DNA from: Actinomycetota bacterium
GTDB lineage: Bacteria; Actinomycetota; Humimicrobiia; Humimicrobiales; Humimicrobiaceae
Assembly (NCBI GenBank): GCA_023379515.1
Contig: JAMCQQ010000309.1
Span: 1 to 13,240, forward strand
Direction of reading: 5' to 3'
DNA: 13,240 nucleotides
Shown here: positions 1 to 6,594 of the stretch, piece by piece
Layout of the letters: each line of letters starts with the position of its first letter
Numbering within the stretch: position 1 is the first letter of the stretch
Notes under the pieces: generated by a model
What the model was told of the DNA's origin: nothing
What the model saw: the letters and a program-made list of their open reading frames with translations, nothing else
Database searches by the model: none
Position numbers and translations under genes: made by a program

Positions 1-21
1 GAAGATGAAATCTCAATATGA
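1..21 (+). CDS. 3' end of an upstream gene, possibly the antitoxin partner of hicA
   Basis: Frame 1 reads E-D-E-I-S-I and then TGA at 19-21. That stop overlaps the ATG of the next gene as ATGA (18-21), the arrangement expected of two translationally coupled genes. HicA toxins are normally encoded beside a HicB-type antitoxin, so an antitoxin is the natural guess. Six codons are too few to identify any family, and the product cannot be named from this window. Confidence 0.35.
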   Translation, partial: EDEISI

Positions 22-200
22 AACGCAGCGAACTTTTGAAACAATTAAAAAAAGAAGGCTGTATATTTTTTAGGTCTGGTTCAAGACATGATATTTATAT
101 AAATCCAAAAACTGGTCAAAAACAACCAATTCCTAGACATAAAGAAATTGATAATTCATTAGCGAATCATATTAAAAAATACTTGGGTATTGCAAAATAA
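18..200 (+). CDS. hicA: HicA-type mRNA interferase toxin
   Basis: A 60-residue protein of the HicA (YcfA) family, which is normally about 60-80 residues. It has the double-stranded-RNA-binding-like fold: an N-terminal helix (K2-E13), a strand ending in G-S-R-H-D-I-Y (residues 21-27), then the family's P-x-H strand (residues 38-40) and a C-terminal helix. H24 is the expected catalytic histidine. HicA toxins cleave mRNA in the cytoplasm and are neutralised by HicB. The gene starts inside the stop codon of an upstream gene (ATGA), which implies coupling to a partner that lies mostly outside the window. No frameshift or truncation is visible, so the toxin should be functional. Function is inferred from the fold and the conserved His. 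Confidence 0.85.
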   Translation: MKRSELLKQLKKEGCIFFRSGSRHDIYINPKTGQKQPIPRHKEIDNSLANHIKKYLGIAK

Positions 201-204
201 CCTT

Positions 205-232
205 AGCTGGGGAAGAATGATTCGAACCGATA
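205..232 (-). other. tRNA 3'-end-like remnant
   Basis: On the minus strand this stretch contains GGTTCGAATC (plus 219-228), the T-loop consensus of tRNAs. After five bases comes TTCCCCAG, spaced exactly like an acceptor strand plus discriminator base, and then CTA where CCA would be expected. The five T-stem positions do not pair and nothing upstream resembles the rest of a tRNA, so it is not an intact gene. It could be a decayed tRNA end or an attachment-site leftover, or chance. Confidence 0.28.
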
Positions 233-296
233 ATTATTTATCAAGATAATATTTAAATAATATACATCGCGTCTTGACAAGAATACGCCTAAAGAT

Positions 297-1154
297 TTAA
301 TTATTTTTTAAGGCTTCGAATATCGTATGGATATTTCCGGACCTTTCTTTAAGTATTGAAATTTCATCTTCTCTTATAGGTTTAAAATTATCAGCTATAT
401 CACAAGCAAGCCAAAGAAGCTCAGCATGGCTTGGAGATATTGCTGAAGTTACCGGAAGAGAAAGTGTAAAGCGCAGCCCAGGTGAGGCTTCTTCATAGTT
501 GTCGGAAGGTACATACCAGCATTTTTCCCACCTGGGTTTTTCATCTTTTTCAAGAGCTCTTTTAGCTAAGGCTTTTAAAGCCAGGACTGCCATTCCTTTC
601 TCCTTTGCCTTGTTTAATACTGCAGGTCCGAAATTATGCTTAAACCATAATACCCAATTAAGAGGAAACAGCATGCTCACAAAATCATATGCATCAATCA
701 TTGCAAGTGCCGCTTCTTCAGAATGTGCAGTGAAACCAAGATATTTTACAAGTCCTTTCTCCTTTGCTTCAATAAAGGTCCCGAGTGCCCCACTCGGACC
801 AACGATCTGATTTACTTCCTCAAGTGTTGTTACTGCATGGAACTGATATAGGTCAAAATAATCCGTCTTTAATTTTTTTAAAGAATTGTGCAGCTCTTTT
901 TTTGATTCCTTCCGGGTACGCTCCAGTGTTTTGCAGGCGAGAAATATATTTTTTCTATAAGGTTTAAGTGCCTGTCCCAAAATTTCCTGTGCGTTGCCAT
1001 ATTGCGGAGCTACATCGAAATAGTTTATACCTCTGTCTATTGCCATTGAGACAATCCTGGAAGCATCTTTTATTGTTTCATTCATTACTACAATTCCGCC
1101 AAAACCGATAACAGATAACTTTTCCTCTGTTTTACCAAGTTTCCTTTTTTCCAT
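297..1154 (-). CDS. Aldo/keto reductase family oxidoreductase
   Basis: A 285-residue cytoplasmic (beta/alpha)8-barrel oxidoreductase expected to use NADPH to reduce a carbonyl substrate. The family tetrad is complete: D47 in FDVAPQYG, Y52, K75 in ACKT and H106 in YQFHAV. The N-terminus (R-K-L-G-K-T, then V-I-G-F-G-G at 15-20) is typical of the family and supports the chosen start. So does a strong ribosome site, AGGAGG at 1167-1172 on the minus strand. The C-terminal third, which usually fixes the substrate, gives no recognisable specificity. The gene stands alone: hicA upstream in coordinate order is on the other strand, and tRNA-Arg lies 195 bases 5' of it on the same strand. A small dyad just 5' of the ribosome site could be an operator. 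The family call is firm; the substrate is unknown. Confidence 0.93.
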   Translation of the reverse strand: MEKRKLGKTEEKLSVIGFGGIVVMNETIKDASRIVSMAIDRGINYFDVAPQYGNAQEILGQALKPYRKNIFLACKTLERTRKESKKELHNSLKKLKTDYFDLYQFHAVTTLEEVNQIVGPSGALGTFIEAKEKGLVKYLGFTAHSEEAALAMIDAYDFVSMLFPLNWVLWFKHNFGPAVLNKAKEKGMAVLALKALAKRALEKDEKPRWEKCWYVPSDNYEEASPGLRFTLSLPVTSAISPSHAELLWLACDIADNFKPIREDEISILKERSGNIHTIFEALKNN

Positions 1155-1174
1155 TCCAGAAACTCACCTCCTGA

Positions 1175-1193
1175 ATATGATAATAACTCATAT
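1175..1193. promoter_or_regulatory. Dyad ahead of the aldo/keto reductase gene
   Basis: ATATGA (1175-1180) and TCATAT (1188-1193) form perfect 6-bp arms around a 7-base spacer, immediately 5' of the AGGAGG ribosome site. The position suits a repressor site or a leader hairpin. No convincing -35/-10 pair could be placed that leaves room for a leader, so this is only a candidate regulatory element. Confidence 0.3.
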
Positions 1194-1349
1194 CACAAGC
1201 AATATATATAGGGCCATTTTGAAAGTGTTTACTTGTTTTATTAAATCATAATATAAGTATTTAAAACAGCTTAATCTGGGAAAAAAGAATGGTTTTGTTA
1301 ACTCAGAAAAGCAAAAATTATTATTTATAAGTATTAATATAAATATTAA

Positions 1350-1426
1350 TGGTGTCCCTGGGCAGATTCGAACTGCCGACACCAGGTTTAGGAAACCTGT
1401 GCTCTATCCATCTGAGCTACAAGGAC
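1350..1426 (-). tRNA. tRNA-Arg (anticodon CCU)
   Basis: On the minus strand this folds as a complete 77-base cloverleaf including an encoded CCA. The acceptor GTCCTTG pairs with CAGGGAC (one U-G pair), the D-stem is GCTC/GAGC, the anticodon arm is CAGGT-TTCCTAA-ACCTG, the variable loop is GTGTC and the T-arm is GGCAG-TTCGAAT-CTGCC, followed by A-CCA. The loop T-T-C-C-T-A-A places CCT at 34-36, reading the arginine codon AGG. An AT-only palindrome (1333-1350) follows the 3' end but lacks the form of a classic terminator. Confidence 0.96.
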
Positions 1427-1513
1427 ACAAAATAATAAAAGCTGCACCACCAGCATAATTTGGCTGCTCATACTACAATAATCTGGTCTACTCTATAGTA
1501 ATTTGGATTATAT

Positions 1514-1542
1514 AATATAACTTAAAAAAATTAAAAGTTCAA
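1514..1542 (-). promoter_or_regulatory. Candidate promoter of tRNA-Arg
   Basis: On the minus strand TTGAAC (plus 1537-1542) lies 17 bases before TATATT (plus 1514-1519). This is a good sigma70-like match about 88 bases before the tRNA 5' end. The surrounding sequence is AT-rich, which lowers its specificity. Confidence 0.5.
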
Positions 1543-1604
1543 AGTATCCTGGAAGTGAGGTCTGTTTTGTGCCCTTATATAGATATACAGATAGGTTACC
1601 AGAA

Positions 1605-1988
1605 TTACTCTTTTTTGAAGCGGGATTCTCTCTCTGCGACTTTCAGGTTCTTCTCTTCTATCAATTGTTCCAAGAATGCGGATGTTTCTTCAAGAAGTTC
1701 AGGATTTTCCCTGAGCAATTCATATATTTTATATAATCTGAATTCCAGAAAATATTCGGCAGGGATATCAAGACCGCTGGCTATTATCTTAATTGTTTCT
1801 ATGGGTGGTGCCTTTTTTCTGTTTTTAAGCTTGCTGAAGTATGTATAACTGAGGTTTGTCCTGTTTTCCAGGGTGCGGAATTTTATTTTCTTTTTTTCCA
1901 GGATTTCTTTTAACGCTAAATTAAAACTTTTATAAGATTTTTCCATAAAGCCAACATTTATTATTGCTCTTAAATACTTGCTTAACAC
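1605..1988 (-). CDS. Cro/C1 (XRE)-type helix-turn-helix regulator
   Basis: Up to 127 residues. Residues about 21-75 form a Cro/C1-type helix-turn-helix domain: an A-L-K-E-I-L first helix, T-L-E-N-R-T as helix 2, Y-F-S-K-L-K-N-R as the recognition helix, and P-P-I-E-T-I-K-I-I-A-S-G-L-D as the last helices. A helical tail (about 80-127), probably for dimerisation, follows. The GTG start at 1988 has AAGGT at a suitable distance. An ATG at 1946 would remove 14 residues but has no ribosome site, so either start is possible. The gene is divergent from the Big_2 membrane protein, and a perfect dyad lies between them (2040-2059). The likely job is a local repressor of its neighbour and possibly itself. 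No ligand or protease-like domain is attached. Confidence 0.8.
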   Translation of the reverse strand: MLSKYLRAIINVGFMEKSYKSFNLALKEILEKKKIKFRTLENRTNLSYTYFSKLKNRKKAPPIETIKIIASGLDIPAEYFLEFRLYKIYELLRENPELLEETSAFLEQLIEEKNLKVAERESRFKKE

Positions 1989-2039
1989 TATAATATTACC
2001 TTATACTGCCCGCTTGCATAAGCAAAAAGAGCTGATAAA

Positions 2040-2059
2040 TGTTGACAATAATGTCAACA
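2040..2059. promoter_or_regulatory. Perfect inverted repeat, candidate operator
   Basis: TGTTGAC (2040-2046) and GTCAACA (2053-2059) are exact reverse complements around AATAAT. The left arm contains most of the -35 box of the promoter for the membrane-protein gene, and the regulator gene starts about 50 bases away on the other strand. Symmetric sites of this size are usual for dimeric Cro/C1-type repressors. Binding by this particular regulator is inferred. Confidence 0.6.
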
Positions 2060-2070
2060 AACGATAAAAT
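2042..2070 (+). promoter_or_regulatory. Sigma70-type promoter of the Big_2 gene
   Basis: TTGACA (2042-2047) is followed after exactly 17 bases by TAAAAT (2065-2070). It lies about 70 bases before the TTG start at 2141. The operator-like dyad covers the -35 box and part of the spacer, so an occupied dyad should block polymerase. Confidence 0.7.
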
Positions 2071-2140
2071 TGTATTGTTAAAACGTATAAAAACTAACCT
2101 TCAATCAATAAAAATAAAAATAGAAAGGTAAAGGAAATTA

Positions 2141-2497
2141 TTGGAGATTTTTTCTTTGTCGTTGCTTATTATTACAGCAATAATTTGTATCATAATTCTG
2201 CTTTCATATTTGATGTTCAAGAATTCTAACCCACTGCTGATATCAATATCTATAATTCCGGAAAATTCAGAAGTTGTAGTTAACAAAAAGCAGCAATTTC
2301 GCGTCATTGCAAAATATTCTGATGTCACTACTTCCGATATTACCAGATTTGTAAAATGGTCCTCGACGGATAACTCTGTTCTTACAATAAGTAAATCAGG
2401 AATCTGTATTGCTTTAAGGGAAGGTTATGCAGAAATTTGGGCCAGATATTGCAAAGTTACATCAAAAGCATTTGTAAAAGTCAAAGAAAATATTTGA
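2141..2497 (+). CDS. Membrane-anchored protein with one bacterial Ig-like (Big_2) domain
   Basis: A 118-residue protein. Residues 4-26 form one hydrophobic membrane segment without a lipobox or clear cleavage site, so it is probably an anchor. Residues about 33-114 match the Ig-like group 2 pattern: I-S-I-I-P near the start, the Q-Q-F-R-V-I-A-K-Y strand, V-K-W-S-S-T-D-N-S-V-L-T-I with its conserved W73, then S-K-S-G and a G-Y-A-E-I-W strand ending in V-K-V. Such domains normally occur in series on large surface proteins; here one domain forms the entire exterior. The start is TTG, set by AAGGA five bases upstream. It is expressed from its own promoter under a dyad facing an XRE regulator. A role at the cell surface is likely; the partner is unknown. 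Confidence 0.78.
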   Translation: MEIFSLSLLIITAIICIIILLSYLMFKNSNPLLISISIIPENSEVVVNKKQQFRVIAKYSDVTTSDITRFVKWSSTDNSVLTISKSGICIALREGYAEIWARYCKVTSKAFVKVKENI

Positions 2498-2557
2498 CCG
2501 CTTCATTTACAGAAGCCAGATGTTAGCAGAATTTCCAATAATAAACTATAATTACAC

Positions 2558-2590
2558 ACGGGATTAAATAAGTATACGGGATTAAATAAG
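2558..2590. repeat. Short tandem duplication (15 bp, period 18)
   Basis: ACGGGATTAAATAAG occurs at 2558-2572 and again at 2576-2590, exact in both copies with a three-base spacer. It lies in the 168-base gap between the Big_2 and acetyltransferase genes. No protein is encoded here. Confidence 0.85.
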
Positions 2591-2622
2591 AGATAAGATA
2601 TGGATTATAATTATTGCAATAT

Positions 2623-2669
2623 TTTCGGATAAGCTTTTTCTGGCATTATTCCGGATAAGCTTTTTTTGG
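2623..2669. repeat. Second tandem duplication (period 26) before the acetyltransferase
   Basis: Positions 2623-2643 and 2649-2669 match at 19 of 21 places, with CGGATAAGCTTTTT exact at 2626-2639 and 2652-2665. The second copy contains the candidate TTG start at 2666, so the duplication may have changed the leader or the first codons of the gene. Confidence 0.85.
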
Positions 2670-3403
2670 ATATGAATGAAATAGGGGTTAAATTAGCAGT
2701 GAACCTAAATTTTACTATAAAAGATTTAACTTACGATAAGCTTGAGAAATTAAACATAAAATGCTCAACCTGCCAGTTCTGGGTAGATAACGGCAGAACG
2801 AGCTTTCTGAGTGATTTTTCTGGCATCGATACCTTATGGGGATTTCTTAAGAGTAAATATTTCATGCTCAAGAACTTGAAAAACAGAAAAAAGTTTACTC
2901 TTTTTTTTAATAATGGCGGAGGGATAATCAAGGCAGCTTTCAGCGGTAAAAAATGTATAGGGGTTTTGTTTGCAGGCAGGTATTATCTATTTCCGAGATT
3001 AAAACTTTTTAACGTATATCCTCCGGATAGTGATAGTATTTTTTTGGGCTGTATTTATGTAATGCCTGAGTGTAGGAATCTTGGTGTTGGCAAGAAACTC
3101 TTGATGTCTATTGAAAAAGATCTCATCAAAGATAAGATAAGCTCTATTGAATCCATAGGTAAAAGATTTGATGATGACATGGATCTTGAGGAATATATTA
3201 ACAGTCCCATAATTCCGGTAAAGTTTTTAATCAAGAATGGATTTTATATCAGGAAAAATGATAACCTTTTTCCTCTCTTAAGGCTGGATCTTGATTCCAT
3301 AAGAAAAGTATTTTTGGAAGGAAAGTTATTCTTAAAAAATCTTATGCTGGAAAGGGGAGCCAGGACACCAGTGGCTATAAAAAAAATCTCTTCCGATAAA
3401 TAG
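2666..3403 (+). CDS. GNAT-family N-acetyltransferase
   Basis: A 245-residue protein expected to transfer an acetyl group from acetyl-CoA. The coenzyme-binding segment is clear at 129-147: C-I-Y-V-M-P-E-C-R-N-L-G-V-G-K-K-L-L, with R137-x-x-G-x-G as the pyrophosphate loop, followed by the usual helix. The C-terminal part N-G-F-Y (191-194) is the family's last strand. An N-terminal C33-S-T-C-Q-F-W segment precedes the fold; a Cys pair followed by an aromatic/Trp recalls a subgroup of GNAT proteins I have seen annotated only generically. The start is TTG at 2666 or ATG at 2672, and neither has a good ribosome site. The substrate is unknown. The next feature is tRNA-fMet with its own promoter. Confidence 0.82.
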   Translation: MDMNEIGVKLAVNLNFTIKDLTYDKLEKLNIKCSTCQFWVDNGRTSFLSDFSGIDTLWGFLKSKYFMLKNLKNRKKFTLFFNNGGGIIKAAFSGKKCIGVLFAGRYYLFPRLKLFNVYPPDSDSIFLGCIYVMPECRNLGVGKKLLMSIEKDLIKDKISSIESIGKRFDDDMDLEEYINSPIIPVKFLIKNGFYIRKNDNLFPLLRLDLDSIRKVFLEGKLFLKNLMLERGARTPVAIKKISSDK

Positions 3404-3404
3404 T

Positions 3405-3432
3405 TTGTAAAAAAAATTAAAATCATTATAAT
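3405..3432 (+). promoter_or_regulatory. Promoter of initiator tRNA
   Basis: TTGTAA (3405-3410) lies 16 bases before a perfect TATAAT (3427-3432), 36 bases ahead of the tRNA 5' end. It begins right after the stop codon of the acetyltransferase gene and may also carry transcription into the lipoprotein gene. Confidence 0.6.
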
Positions 3433-3467
3433 ATAAATGCACAAAACTTCTAAAAAGTAATCCTCGA

Positions 3468-3544
<77 letters not shown>

Positions 3545-3555
3545 ATTTTAAAATT

Positions 3556-4092
3556 TTGTTTATGGACCAGAGATCATTATTGAAAACTTCATTTAAAACG
3601 CTTTCTTCGGATAAATATAAATTGGCAAAAATAAGATTTAAAACCTGCCCGGCACTTTCTTTATTCAGTGTAATTTTGATTATCCTGAGTCTTTTAAGCT
3701 TTTCCTTATTCCTGTCATCATGCACTCAGTTAGGGGCGCTAAAAGATAATATCTTAAATAAATTTACAAACAGTAAAGATGAAGAAAGCGCGGTTAAAAC
3801 AGTCAAAGATTTTTTCAATGCTCTTATTGGTAAAAATTATGAAGCTGCATTTCAGAATATATATAATCCCGGAGGGAAGAAGTCTCTTGATGATTTTAAA
3901 AACGAGCTTGCCGGCATGACTGATATTGTTTCAATAGATACAAACTGGGTTGAGATTAAAAACAATGTCGCTATCGTAGGTATAGATTTAATTGATACTT
4001 ATGATAATGAAGAGAAATTATATAAGGACATGAGAGTGTCGCTGCTGAAAGATGAAGAAGACGGCATATGGAAAATAAATTTTTGGAATTGA
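3556..4092 (+). CDS. Lipoprotein with small NTF2-like/DUF4878-type domain
   Basis: Up to 178 residues. A long basic N-terminal region (1-33) precedes a hydrophobic helix (about 34-53) ending in a lipobox L53-S-S-C56, so signal peptidase II should leave a lipidated Cys56 on the outer face of the membrane. The mature part (about 123 residues) starts A-V-K-T-V-K-D-F-F-N-A-L-I-G-K-N-Y-E-A-A-F and ends D-G-I-W-K-I-N-F-W, the layout of secreted NTF2-like domains such as DUF4878; that assignment is by pattern only. The start is TTG at 3556 or ATG at 3562, only 12-18 bases after the tRNA CCA end and without a clear ribosome site, so an internal start is possible. YmdB follows after 36 bases, so the two may be co-transcribed. 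Confidence 0.68.
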   Translation: MFMDQRSLLKTSFKTLSSDKYKLAKIRFKTCPALSLFSVILIILSLLSFSLFLSSCTQLGALKDNILNKFTNSKDEESAVKTVKDFFNALIGKNYEAAFQNIYNPGGKKSLDDFKNELAGMTDIVSIDTNWVEIKNNVAIVGIDLIDTYDNEEKLYKDMRVSLLKDEEDGIWKINFWN

Positions 4093-4128
4093 TTTTTTTT
4101 AATTTTAACTTTATCTAGAAAGGTAAAA

Positions 4129-4923
4129 ATGAACATTTTATTTCTGGGAGATATTTTTGGAAATCCGGGGCGGTTATGTGTCAGCAAAGAGCTGGTAAAT
4201 ATTATAATCAAACACAATATAAATGTGGTCATTGCAAATGGGGAAAATGCTGCCGGAGGTATCGGAATAAACCCAAGCATCTGTGATACTTTGCTTAAAT
4301 TAGGCATTGATGTTATTACTTCGGGCAACCATATATATAAGAAGAAAGAAATTTATGATTACATAAATAATGAGCCAAGACTTCTTAAACCTGCAAATTA
4401 CCCGCCCGATACTCCCGGCAGCGGTTATTATATTTTCTCTAACCAAAATACCAAAGGCAAAAAGGTTGCCGTAATAAATATTTGCGGAAGGGTATTTATA
4501 GAAAACCTTGATTGTCCTTTCAGGTCCATAGATGAAATTCTGCGGATAATAAGACAAGAAACAAAAATGATCATTGTTGATTTTCATGCCGAAGTAACAT
4601 CAGAAAAGGTAGCTATGGGCTGGTATCTGGATGGCAGAGTAAGCGCGGTTATTGGGACCCATACCCATGTTCAAACTGCTGATGAAAGGATTTTGCCAAA
4701 GGGAACCGCATATATAACCGATGCCGGAATGGTTGGACCTAGAGATTCTGTAATTGGTGTCAGGAAAGAGCTGGTACTCGAAAGGTTTTTAAAATTGATG
4801 CCGCAGAAGTTTATTGTTGCAAGTGATGATAACTGGATAAATGGCGTGATCATCCAGGTTGATGAAGAAACAGGCAAATCGGACAACATACAAAGATTAA
4901 ATTTAAAAGTTGATATTGGTTGA
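4129..4923 (+). CDS. ymdB: YmdB-type metallophosphodiesterase (2',3'-cyclic nucleotide family)
   Basis: 264 residues, the length of B. subtilis YmdB, and matching its family (TIGR00282) from end to end. The dinuclear metal site is complete: D8 in G-D-I-F-G, E39-N40 in N-G-E-N, N67-H68 in S-G-N-H, H153 in D-F-H-A-E, and H178 and H180 in G-T-H-T-H-V-Q-T. YmdB hydrolyses 2',3'-cyclic nucleotides (and 3',5'-cAMP in some reports) and in Bacillus affects RNA turnover, motility and biofilm choice. It is cytoplasmic and lacks a signal peptide. The start is set by AGAAAGG just upstream. It sits between a lipoprotein gene and tilS, 117 bases before the latter. The family is certain; the physiological substrate in this organism is not. 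Confidence 0.95.
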   Translation: MNILFLGDIFGNPGRLCVSKELVNIIIKHNINVVIANGENAAGGIGINPSICDTLLKLGIDVITSGNHIYKKKEIYDYINNEPRLLKPANYPPDTPGSGYYIFSNQNTKGKKVAVINICGRVFIENLDCPFRSIDEILRIIRQETKMIIVDFHAEVTSEKVAMGWYLDGRVSAVIGTHTHVQTADERILPKGTAYITDAGMVGPRDSVIGVRKELVLERFLKLMPQKFIVASDDNWINGVIIQVDEETGKSDNIQRLNLKVDIG

Positions 4924-5040
4924 TCTTAATTAATATTTAATAAATATCAACTAATGATATGATAAATTGACCGAATCGAAATTAATCAAATTGAAATTAC
5001 CAGATGTAAATTACCGATCAAAAATTTATAATCTAAAAAT

Positions 5041-6594
5041 ATGAATGAAAAATTTTTTCAGGATAATTTTCAAAACCACCCGGACAGGACTGTTAAAAGT
5101 GTTTTTAACATAATAGATGAATTCGACATGCTTTCGGAAGGTGACCGGGTTTTGATATCAATCTCGGGCGGGCCTGATTCTACTTTTTTAACCTTTGTAC
5201 TGAATATGCTGAAAAAGGCTTATAACCTGGAATTATTTGCTTTTCATCTTGACCATATGACAAGGAACGGAGAATCCTCAAAGGATGCAGAATTTGTGGC
5301 AGGACTATGCAAAGAGCTTGGTATAAAACTGTTTGCAAACCGAATTGATGTCCGGCAGTGGTGCAGGCAGCATAAATTATCTTTTCAGGAGGGAGCAAGA
5401 AAATTAAGGTTACAGCTTCTTAGCCAGGCTGCGGATAAATGCAGAGCTGATAGGATTGCAATGGGTCATAACACAGATGACAATGTCGAAACTTTTTTCA
5501 TGCACCTTGCAAGAGGTGCAGGGCTTAAGGGATTATCCGGAATAAGACCCGTAAACTTAAAATTTATAAGGCCGCTTATCAGGACATCCAGAAAAGATAT
5601 CATGAGATATCTGGAGGCAAACCAGATCCCATACTGCACTGACAGAACAAATCTTGAAAATACGTATTTCAGGAATAAAATCAGAAATGTATTAATGCCA
5701 TATTTAAAAGAAAAATTCTCTAATTCTTTTGACAGGCAGCTTTTAAAATCAATCGAGTTTATCAGGCAGGATAATGATTTAATTTCAAGTCTGGCAGAAA
5801 AAGAGTTTAAAAAAACAGCTTCTCTTGAAAGCGATCCTTCAACTGGAGAAATTTTTCTGGTAAAATTGCCGCTTGTACATCTTTCAAAAATGCATACGGT
5901 GCTTATAAAAAGAATAATCATAAAAAGCATCGAGATGATAAAAGGTGATATCGAGAATATAAAAAGCAAAAACTTAGAGGCAATTTTAAAAATCAGTGTT
6001 GTCGGGGGGGAAAGCAAACAGATAAAACTTGTGGATAATATAATTTCATACAAAGAGGGAAAATTTTTATATATTTTTAATAGGAATACAGCTTCACAGC
6101 ATAAAATAGATAATTTGCCAGATATCGGGAAACTTTTTTTGAATATACCGAATTTAACAGGATCAGTCACAGAAAACACACAATTTTTAGGTGAAATTCA
6201 GCCAGGTAAAAAAATAAAAATAGAAGAGATGGGTATCCTGGTAGCATCTGAGGTGTTTGATAAAAATATAAGGCCAATTAATTATAAGGATGCCGGTGAT
6301 ATGGAGGCATACCTTGATTTTGATAAGATCATTTTTCCGCTTAGGGTAAAGCAATGGCATCCCGGAAGCGGGGACAAATTCTGTCCTCTTGGGATGGATG
6401 GTTCAAAAAAAATTCATGACTTTCTGATGGATTTAAAAATACCCAGGAGTGCAAGAGTTCATATACCGATTTTTTTTGATCGAAGTAAAATAGTCTGGGT
6501 CGGGGGATTCAGAATAGATTCAAGGATTAAGGTAAACACCTCAACAAAAAAAATTTTGCATATAAAAATATTTGAAATTTATAGAAGATTATAA
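5041..6594 (+). CDS. tilS: tRNA(Ile)-lysidine synthase
   Basis: A 517-residue enzyme that converts C34 of tRNA-Ile(CAU) to lysidine using ATP and lysine, so that it reads AUA and accepts isoleucine. The N-terminal PP-loop ATPase has S-G-G-P-D-S at 42-47, D71-H72, and G-H-N-T-D-D-N-V-E-T at 142-151. The conserved R177-P-L-I, then D201-x-T-N and R211-N-K-I-R follow. The C-terminal TilS domain (about 430-510) contains the P-L-G-M-D-G-x-K-K-I-x-D-F-L block and ends V-G-G-F-R-I-D-S-R-I-K-V. The family normally stops shortly after that segment. The last seven residues (F-E-I-Y-R-R-L) appear to be encoded by DNA derived from a transposase read in another frame, so the native stop has been replaced. 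All catalytic parts are intact. No ribosome site is evident at the ATG. Confidence 0.95.
   Translation: MNEKFFQDNFQNHPDRTVKSVFNIIDEFDMLSEGDRVLISISGGPDSTFLTFVLNMLKKAYNLELFAFHLDHMTRNGESSKDAEFVAGLCKELGIKLFANRIDVRQWCRQHKLSFQEGARKLRLQLLSQAADKCRADRIAMGHNTDDNVETFFMHLARGAGLKGLSGIRPVNLKFIRPLIRTSRKDIMRYLEANQIPYCTDRTNLENTYFRNKIRNVLMPYLKEKFSNSFDRQLLKSIEFIRQDNDLISSLAEKEFKKTASLESDPSTGEIFLVKLPLVHLSKMHTVLIKRIIIKSIEMIKGDIENIKSKNLEAILKISVVGGESKQIKLVDNIISYKEGKFLYIFNRNTASQHKIDNLPDIGKLFLNIPNLTGSVTENTQFLGEIQPGKKIKIEEMGILVASEVFDKNIRPINYKDAGDMEAYLDFDKIIFPLRVKQWHPGSGDKFCPLGMDGSKKIHDFLMDLKIPRSARVHIPIFFDRSKIVWVGGFRIDSRIKVNTSTKKILHIKIFEIYRRL

Noticed and set aside
264..290. GCGT...ACGC imperfect hairpin after the aldo/keto reductase gene
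   Set aside because: The stem is interrupted and no T run follows on the minus strand, so it was not called a terminator.
499..810. Plus-strand open frame of 103 codons
   Set aside because: It is antisense to the aldo/keto reductase, which has the complete catalytic tetrad and a strong ribosome site.
2541..2669. Possible CRISPR-like repeats
   Set aside because: Only two copies of each unit with near-zero spacers and no cas genes; they are plain tandem duplications.
4910..4951. GTTGATAT and ATATCAAC inverted repeat across the ymdB stop
   Set aside because: The arms are AT-rich, 26 bases apart and without a T run, so neither a terminator nor an operator is convincing.
5466..6179. Minus-strand open frame of 237 codons
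   Set aside because: It lies opposite tilS, whose frame carries a full set of family motifs; no ribosome site or family match on the minus strand.
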